A stretch of 10,619 nucleotides of DNA from Actinomycetota bacterium (GTDB lineage Bacteria; Actinomycetota; Thermoleophilia; Gaiellales; Gaiellaceae), in assembly GCA_019236545.1 (NCBI GenBank), contig JAFAIV010000028.1, positions 1 through 10,619 on the forward strand, given 5' to 3'. Position numbers and translations under genes: made by a program. Every line of letters starts with the position of its first letter. The first letter of the stretch is position 1. This document shows positions 6,181 through 10,619 of the stretch, one piece after another. The notes under the pieces are model-generated. The model was not told the origin of the DNA and did not search any database. It worked only from the letters and a program-made list of their open reading frames with translations.

Positions 6181-6827
6181 TTCGCGTCCTGATCGTCGAC
6201 GACCACCAGCTGGTGCGCTCCGGCCTGCGGCGCGTCCTCGAGGCCGAGGACGACATCACCGTCGAGGACGAGGGCGGGAACGCCGACGAGGCCGTCCGGC
6301 TCGCGCGGCTCCACAAGCCCGACGTCGTCGTGCTCGACGTCGTCATGCCCGGCCGCAGCGGGCTCGACGCCGCGCCGGAGATCCGGCAGGCGGCCCCGGA
6401 CGCGAAGATCCTCGTCCTCTCGATGGAGGACGACCCGAGCTACGTGCGCAAGGCGTTCGCCGAGGGGGCGAGCGGCTACCTGCTCAAGGAGGCCGCGGAG
6501 GCCGACCTCGTCGCCGCGGTGCGCGAGGTCTCCGGCGGCGGCCAGTACGTCCACCCGGCGCTGGGGGCGCGGCTCGCGGCGGCCGAGGCGGAGGCGCGCG
6601 CGAAGGCCGAGGCCGACCCGCTCTCCGACCGCGAGCGCGAGGTGCTGCGCCTGCTCGCCCTCGGGCACACGAACCAGGAGATCGCGAAGATGCTGTACAT
6701 CTCGGTGCGCACGGCCGAGACGCACCGGGCGCACATCATGCAGAAGCTCCGCCTCTCCACCCGCGCCGAGCTCGTCCGCTACGCCCTGCAGCAGGGCCTG
6801 CTGGACGAGGCCGACGCCGCCTCCTAG
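6177..6827 (+). CDS. NarL/FixJ-family response regulator
   Basis: The 216-residue protein has a receiver domain with acidic pocket D8-D9, phospho-acceptor D54 in VVVLDVVMPG, the switch serine S82 and conserved lysine K104 in GYLLKE. An Ala/Glu-rich linker helix (about 131-147) leads to a LuxR-type helix-turn-helix (148-210: LSDREREVLRLLALG, NQEIAKML, RTAETHRAHIMQKL). It is the cognate partner of the overlapping kinase. The recognition helix is of the ordinary NarL kind, so its targets cannot be guessed from it. Autoregulation or control of the upstream F420 genes is possible, but I found no repeated binding site. It ends at TAG. Confidence 0.95.
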   Translation: MIRVLIVDDHQLVRSGLRRVLEAEDDITVEDEGGNADEAVRLARLHKPDVVVLDVVMPGRSGLDAAPEIRQAAPDAKILVLSMEDDPSYVRKAFAEGASGYLLKEAAEADLVAAVREVSGGGQYVHPALGARLAAAEAEARAKAEADPLSDREREVLRLLALGHTNQEIAKMLYISVRTAETHRAHIMQKLRLSTRAELVRYALQQGLLDEADAAS

Positions 6828-6897
6828 GGGATTCCCCGCACCGGATTCCGTCGGGGGTACGGATGCCCGGCTCTTGCTCCTGGCCGACCATTCCGCC
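6828..6897. other. Short intergenic region with a GGATTCC direct repeat
   Basis: This is the longest gap in the window, 70 bases. GGATTCC appears at 6829-6835 and 6843-6849, 14 bases apart, the first inside a near-palindrome GGGGATTCCCC. There is no stem-loop followed by a T-run, so no classical terminator is seen. A promoter for the next gene may lie here, but no good -35/-10 pair is visible. Confidence 0.3.
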
Positions 6898-7215
6898 ATG
6901 GGAAGTTACGCGGTTCTCTGGAGCGATCCCGTCGAGGAGGTCGAGGCCGGACGGCTCGAGCTCGAGCCGAGCTCGCTCCGGTTCGAGGGCGCGCACGGCG
7001 CCTCCGCCGGCCGCGTGCACCGCGTCTACTACGAGGACATCGAGTCCGTCCACGTCGGCCGCCAGCCGGGCGAGCGCGTGGCGGGCAAGCCCGCGATCGT
7101 GATCGACCTCGCCGTCGGCGGGCCGCTGCGGATCGCGAGCATCAACGGCGCCGGCACCGTCTCCGAGCTCGCCGAGGAGCTGGCGCACCTGACCGCGACG
7201 AGGCTGGCCTGGTGA
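6898..7215 (+). CDS. Small soluble protein of unknown function
   Basis: I do not recognise this 105-residue product. It reads as mostly beta-strand with a C-terminal helix (TVSELAEELAHL), a layout reminiscent of bacterial PH-like folds; that is a shape impression, not a family assignment. No signal peptide or membrane segment is seen. ATG 6898 is chosen; a TTG at 6874 in frame would add eight residues (MLLADHSA). Neither start has a Shine-Dalgarno, so leaderless expression is possible. The stop overlaps the next gene by GTGA, which supports both being real and co-translated. Confidence 0.75.
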   Translation: MGSYAVLWSDPVEEVEAGRLELEPSSLRFEGAHGASAGRVHRVYYEDIESVHVGRQPGERVAGKPAIVIDLAVGGPLRIASINGAGTVSELAEELAHLTATRLAW

Positions 7216-7505
7216 ACCGGCTCGCCGTCGTCGTCCCGCTCCGCCCCGAGCGCGTCGCGGACGCACAGGCCCTGATCGCCGAGGGGCCGCCGTTCGACCT
7301 CTCCGAGACCGACCTCGAGGAGCACTACATCTTCATCAGCGGCAACGAGGCCGTCTTCGTCTTCAACGGCCCCGACGCGAAGGCCGTGCTGGAGCAGGTC
7401 GTCGGCGAGTCGCACGTCTGGGAGGCCGCGAGCGAGTGGCGGAAGTGCCTCGACGGCAAGCCGCGCCTCGCCGAGACTGCCTTCGCCTGGAAGCGGCATC
7501 ACTGA
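7212..7505 (+). CDS. Small protein of unknown function, possibly a ferredoxin-like alpha/beta barrel fold
   Basis: This 97-residue product starts at the GTG of a GTGA overlap, with GAGG at 7200-7203 eight bases upstream. The strand-helix-strand pattern (NRLAVVVPL, PERVADAQALIAEG, EHYIFISGNEAVFVF, AKAVLEQVV, then a tryptophan-rich tail with VWEAASEWRKCL and FAWKRHH) resembles small dimeric alpha/beta-barrel proteins, but I cannot name a family. It has one cysteine and no membrane segment. Its last seven bases overlap the 3' end of the oppositely directed ackA, leaving no room for an independent terminator. Coupling to the 105-residue gene suggests a joint role that I cannot identify. Confidence 0.8.
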   Translation: MNRLAVVVPLRPERVADAQALIAEGPPFDLSETDLEEHYIFISGNEAVFVFNGPDAKAVLEQVVGESHVWEAASEWRKCLDGKPRLAETAFAWKRHH

Positions 7506-8419
7506 AGGACGCGTCGCGTCTCGGCGGCGATCACGAGCTCCTCGCGGGCCGGCACGACCTGGACCGCGAAGCTCCCGAGGAAGCGGACGCGTTCGACGAT
7601 CCGCTCGCGCACCTCTGTCGCGTGCTCGCCGATCCCGCCCGTGAACGCGAGCACGTCGAGGCCGCCGCACGCCACCGCCATCGCGCCGATCGCCGCCGCG
7701 ACGCGGTGGACGAAGACGTCGAGCGCGAGCGGCGACGCCTCGCGCACGTCGCCGGAGCCGCCGCCGGAGAGGCCGGCGAGGCCGGAACGGTTCTCGAGCT
7801 CGTCCCCGAGCTGCTCCGGCGTCAGGCCGTGGACCCGCTGGAGGTAGAGGAGCGCCTCGGGATCGACGGAGCCGGAGCGCGTCGCCATCGGCACGCCCTC
7901 GAGCGGCGAGAAGCCCATCGTCGTGTCGACGGAGCGGCCGTTCCGGACCGCCGTGACCGAGCAGCCGCCGCCGAGGTGGCAGACGACGAGCCGCTCGACC
8001 CGGATCTGGGACGCCGCCCACTGCACCGAGATGCCGTGGAAGCCGTAGCGGCGGACCTGCCACTCGTCGCGCCAGCGCTCCGGGACGGCGTACGTCGCGG
8101 CGGCGCGCGGCATCGTCCGGTGGAACGCCGTGTCGAAGACGGCGACGTGCGGGACGTCCGGCAGAGCCTCCTGCGCCTGCCGCAGCGCTTCGAGGGCGCG
8201 GGTGTTGTGGAGCGGTGCGAGGAGAGCCATCTCCTCGATGGCCTTCACGACCTCGTCGTCGACGACCGCCGGCTGCTCGAAGCGGCGCCCGCCGTGGACG
8301 ACCCGGTGGCCGACCGCGTCGGCCGTGACGAAGTGGTCGACGGGCTGTGACTCCTGCTCGCCCGTCACGAGATCGAGCTTCAGACTGGTGGAACCGGCAT
8401 TGACGACCAAGACGTCCAC
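7499..8419 (-). CDS. ackA: Compact acetate kinase
   Basis: Acetate kinase interconverts acetyl phosphate plus ADP with acetate plus ATP. At 306 residues this one is about 100 shorter than the usual 390-410, yet it is not a simple truncation. Using Methanosarcina numbering from memory, the catalytic set maps in order: N7, R39 (R91), H71 (H123), D96 (D148), H128 (H180), H148 (H208), R181 (R241), R226 (R285), and a C-terminal REELVIA with the glutamate matching E384. One binding position, N211, is glycine (G151 in HLGGG). About 50 residues are missing between N7 and R39, with smaller losses later. Start is GTG 8419 (MDVLVVNAGSTSLK); no Shine-Dalgarno is seen. It is divergent from phosphoketolase, which makes its substrate. 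Confidence 0.92.
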   Translation of the reverse strand: MDVLVVNAGSTSLKLDLVTGEQESQPVDHFVTADAVGHRVVHGGRRFEQPAVVDDEVVKAIEEMALLAPLHNTRALEALRQAQEALPDVPHVAVFDTAFHRTMPRAAATYAVPERWRDEWQVRRYGFHGISVQWAASQIRVERLVVCHLGGGCSVTAVRNGRSVDTTMGFSPLEGVPMATRSGSVDPEALLYLQRVHGLTPEQLGDELENRSGLAGLSGGGSGDVREASPLALDVFVHRVAAAIGAMAVACGGLDVLAFTGGIGEHATEVRERIVERVRFLGSFAVQVVPAREELVIAAETRRVLQ

Positions 8420-8421
8420 GC

Positions 8422-8427
8422 GAGGGG
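8422..8427 (+). promoter_or_regulatory. Shine-Dalgarno for phosphoketolase
   Basis: GAGGGG lies six bases before ATG 8434 and fills most of the 14-base gap to the ackA start. The phosphoketolase mRNA must therefore begin at or before about 8420, which puts its promoter inside the ackA coding region. Confidence 0.7.
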
Positions 8428-8433
8428 ATTCTC

Positions 8434-10619
8434 ATGACTGACGAGCAGCTGCGCCTGATCGACGCGTACTGGCGGGCGGCGAACTACCTCTCGGTCGGGC
8501 AGATCTACCTGCTCGACAACCCGCTGCTGCGCGAGCCCCTCCGGCCGGAGCACGTGAAGCCGCGGCTGCTCGGCCATTGGGGGACGACCCCCGGCCTGAA
8601 CTTCCTCTACGTCCACCTGAACCGCGCGATCCGCGAGCGCGGTCTCGACTCGATCTTCGTCTGCGGCCCCGGCCACGGCGGCCCGGCGGTCGTCTCGCAG
8701 GCGTACCTCGAGGGGACGTACACCGAGCTCTACCCGCACGTCACGCGCGACGAGAGCGGTCTGCGCGCCCTCTTCCGCCAGTTCTCGTTCCCCGGCGGGA
8801 TCCCGAGCCACGCCGCGCCCGAGACGCCCGGCTCGATCCACGAAGGTGGCGAGCTCGGCTATGCGCTCTCGCACGCGTACGGCGCCGCGTTCGACGACCC
8901 CGGCCTGACCGTTGCGTGCGTCGTCGGTGACGGCGAGGCGGAGACGGGACCGCTCGCCACGAGCTGGCACTCGAACAAGTTCCAGGACTGGGAACGCGAC
9001 GGCCGCGTCCTGCCGATCCTCCACCTGAACGGCTGGAAGATCGCGAACCCGACCGTCCTCGCGCGCATCCCCGAGAGCGAGCTCGCGTCCCTCCTGCGTG
9101 GCTACGGACACGAGCCGCTCTTCTTCGACACCAGCGACGACCACCTCGACACGCACCGCCGCTTCGCCGAGGTCCTCGACCAGGCGCTCGACAACCGGCG
9201 CGCGATGATCGTCCTCCGCTCGCCGAAGGGCTGGACCGGCCCCGCCGAGGTGGACGGCAAGCCGGTCGAGGGGACGTGGCGGGCGCACCAGGTGCCGCTC
9301 GCCGAGGTGCGGACGAAGCCCGAGCACCTCGCCGAGCTCGAGGCCTGGCTGCGGAGCTACCGCCCGGAGGAGCTCTTCGACGAGCAGGGCGCGCTGCGGC
9401 CGGAGCTCGCGGCGACCGCGCCCGAGGGCGACGCGCGGATGAGCGCGAACCCGAAGGCGAACGGCGGCCTCGTCCTCCGCGACCTCGCCCTGCCGGACTT
9501 CCGCGACTTCGCCGTCCCGGTCGAGCAGCCGGGCGCCGTGACCGCGGAGGCGACGCGCGTCCTCGGACAGTGGCTGACCGAGGTCGTCCGCGCGAACCCG
9601 GACAGCTTCCGCATCTTCGGGCCGGACGAGACCGCGTCCAACCGGCTCGACTCGGTCTACGCCGTCACCAACAAGCAGTGGGACGCGCGCGTCGAGGCCG
9701 TGGACGAGCACCTCGCGCCGGAGGGCCGCGTCGTCGAGATGCTCTCCGAGCACCAGTGCCAGGGCTGGCTCGAGGGCTACCTCCTGACGGGCAGGCACGG
9801 CCTCTTCAACTGCTACGAGGCCTTCATCCACATCGTGGACTCGATGTTCAACCAGCACGCGAAGTGGCTGAAGGTGACGCGAGGGATCCCGTGGCGGCGC
9901 CCGATCGCGTCGCTCAACTACCTGCTCAGCTCGCACGTCTGGCGGCAGGACCACAACGGCTTCTCGCACCAGGACCCCGGCTTCATCGACCACGTCATGA
10001 ACAAGAAGGCCGAGATCATCCGCGTCTACCTGCCGCCGGACGCGAACTGCCTCCTCTCCGTCGCCGACCACTGCCTGCGCTCGCGGCACTACGTGAACGT
10101 GATCGTCGCCGGGAAGCAGCCGGCGCTCCAGTTCCTGCCGATGGACGAGGCGATCCTCCATTGCACCCGCGGGATCGGGATCTGGGACTGGGCGTCGAAC
10201 GACGACGGCGACGAGCCCGACGTCGTGCTCGCGTGCGCCGGAGACGTGCCGACGCTCGAGACACTCGCGGCGGCGGGGATCCTCCGCGAGCGCCTGCCCG
10301 ACCTGAGGGTGCGCGTCGTCAACGTCGTCGACCTCATGCGGCTGCAGCCCGAGAGCGAGCACCCGCACGGGCTGCCCGACGCGGAGTTCGACTCCCTCTT
10401 CACGAGCAGCAGGCCTGTCGTCTTCGCGTACCACGGCTACCCGTGGCTCATCCACCGGCTGACGTACCGCCGCACGAACCACGACGCCTTCCACGTGCGC
10501 GGCTACAAGGAGGAGGGCACGACGACGACGCCGTTCGACATGGCGATGCTCAACGACCTCGACCGCTTTCACCTCGTGATGGACGTGATCGACCGCGTGC
10601 CCGGGCTCGGCGAGCGCGC
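8434..10619 (+). CDS. xfp: Xylulose-5-phosphate/fructose-6-phosphate phosphoketolase (partial)
   Basis: A thiamine-diphosphate enzyme that splits xylulose-5-P (and often fructose-6-P) with phosphate into acetyl phosphate and glyceraldehyde-3-P (or erythrose-4-P). From ATG 8434, 728 codons are open to the window end; family members are about 790-820, so only the last part is missing. Signatures: YLSVGQIYLLDNPLL, LLGHWGTTPGLNF, GPGHGGPA, FPGGIPSHAAPETPGSIHEGG, the ThDP motif GDGEAETGPLATSWH, HLNGWKIANPT, FGPDETASNRL, SEHQCQGWLEGY, SSHVWRQDHNGFSHQDPG and FAYHGYPWLIHRL. Around residue 250 the loop that normally precedes the MIVLRTPKGW motif (here MIVLRSPKGW) is about 18 residues shorter than in bifidobacterial enzymes. 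Together with ackA it gives acetate and ATP. Sugar preference cannot be read from the sequence. Confidence 0.97.
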   Translation, partial: MTDEQLRLIDAYWRAANYLSVGQIYLLDNPLLREPLRPEHVKPRLLGHWGTTPGLNFLYVHLNRAIRERGLDSIFVCGPGHGGPAVVSQAYLEGTYTELYPHVTRDESGLRALFRQFSFPGGIPSHAAPETPGSIHEGGELGYALSHAYGAAFDDPGLTVACVVGDGEAETGPLATSWHSNKFQDWERDGRVLPILHLNGWKIANPTVLARIPESELASLLRGYGHEPLFFDTSDDHLDTHRRFAEVLDQALDNRRAMIVLRSPKGWTGPAEVDGKPVEGTWRAHQVPLAEVRTKPEHLAELEAWLRSYRPEELFDEQGALRPELAATAPEGDARMSANPKANGGLVLRDLALPDFRDFAVPVEQPGAVTAEATRVLGQWLTEVVRANPDSFRIFGPDETASNRLDSVYAVTNKQWDARVEAVDEHLAPEGRVVEMLSEHQCQGWLEGYLLTGRHGLFNCYEAFIHIVDSMFNQHAKWLKVTRGIPWRRPIASLNYLLSSHVWRQDHNGFSHQDPGFIDHVMNKKAEIIRVYLPPDANCLLSVADHCLRSRHYVNVIVAGKQPALQFLPMDEAILHCTRGIGIWDWASNDDGDEPDVVLACAGDVPTLETLAAAGILRERLPDLRVRVVNVVDLMRLQPESEHPHGLPDAEFDSLFTSSRPVVFAYHGYPWLIHRLTYRRTNHDAFHVRGYKEEGTTTTPFDMAMLNDLDRFHLVMDVIDRVPGLGER

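Noticed and set aside
6784..6798. Inverted repeat CCCTGCAGCAGGG as a terminator or operator
   Set aside because: It lies inside the response regulator's coding region, has a one-base loop and no T-run; it results from the codons for LQQG.
7436..8350. A 304-codon plus-strand frame antisense to ackA
   Set aside because: It is a composition-driven shadow of the ackA coding region with no domain or ribosome-binding support.
8400..8405. TTGACG as a -35 box for phosphoketolase
   Set aside because: Any partner -10 at normal spacing would put the transcript start after the Shine-Dalgarno at 8422-8427, so it does not fit.
7029..8435. A 468-codon minus-strand frame overlapping ackA and the small genes
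   Set aside because: It is another frame of the ackA strand with repetitive Arg-rich sequence, while ackA carries the conserved motifs.
8380..10572. A 730-codon open frame on the minus strand, antisense to phosphoketolase
   Set aside because: The plus strand encodes near-perfect phosphoketolase throughout. The antisense frame is a GC-bias shadow with low-complexity Arg/Val/Glu content and no recognisable domain.

Overview
The window is very GC-rich, close-packed bacterial DNA. Gene content points to a high-GC actinobacterium, most likely a deep-branching lineage such as Thermoleophilia. The evidence is a set of coenzyme F420 genes with a free-standing CofE instead of the mycobacterial FbiB fusion, a DevS-like double-GAF kinase, and phosphoketolase beside acetate kinase. 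The taxonomic call is inference. There are no RNA genes, mobile elements or CRISPR arrays, and no gene-free stretch over 300 bases; the longest gap is about 70 bases.

Layout. (1) 1-1403, minus strand: the N-terminal 467 residues of a PolX/PHP protein, cut by the window edge. The polymerase palm has lost its three catalytic aspartates, but the PHP nuclease ligands visible here are intact. (2) 1422-4301, plus strand: a coupled F420 block, cofC-cofD-npdG-cofE, in which each gene overlaps the next by a GTGA. (3) 4313-6827, plus strand: a 77-residue protein of unknown function, then a double-GAF histidine kinase and a NarL/LuxR response regulator, probably on the same transcript as the F420 genes or a sub-transcript. 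(4) 6898-7505, plus strand: two small coupled genes of unknown function. (5) 7499-8419, minus strand: an unusually compact acetate kinase that overlaps the preceding gene tail to tail. (6) 8434 to the end, plus strand: XFP-type phosphoketolase, head to head with ackA and cut by the window edge.

How the genes work together. CofC and CofD build F420-0 from FO and a lactyl- or phosphoenolpyruvyl-guanylyl donor. CofE adds the glutamate tail. NpdG probably exchanges electrons between F420 and NADP. The kinase/regulator pair resembles redox- or gas-sensing systems of the DevS/DevR type and may tie gene expression to redox state, but nothing in the sequence shows its targets. Phosphoketolase splits xylulose-5-P or fructose-6-P to acetyl phosphate, and acetate kinase converts that to acetate plus ATP, so the divergent pair forms a two-step ATP-yielding module without phosphotransacetylase.

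The least ordinary items are the polymerase-dead PolX with AT-rich islands at its dead active site, the loop-stripped acetate kinase with its catalytic set retained, the two head-to-head gene pairs whose starts lie only 14 and 18 bases apart, and the unknown 77-residue protein between the F420 and signalling genes. I see no clear new multi-gene defence or mobile system here.
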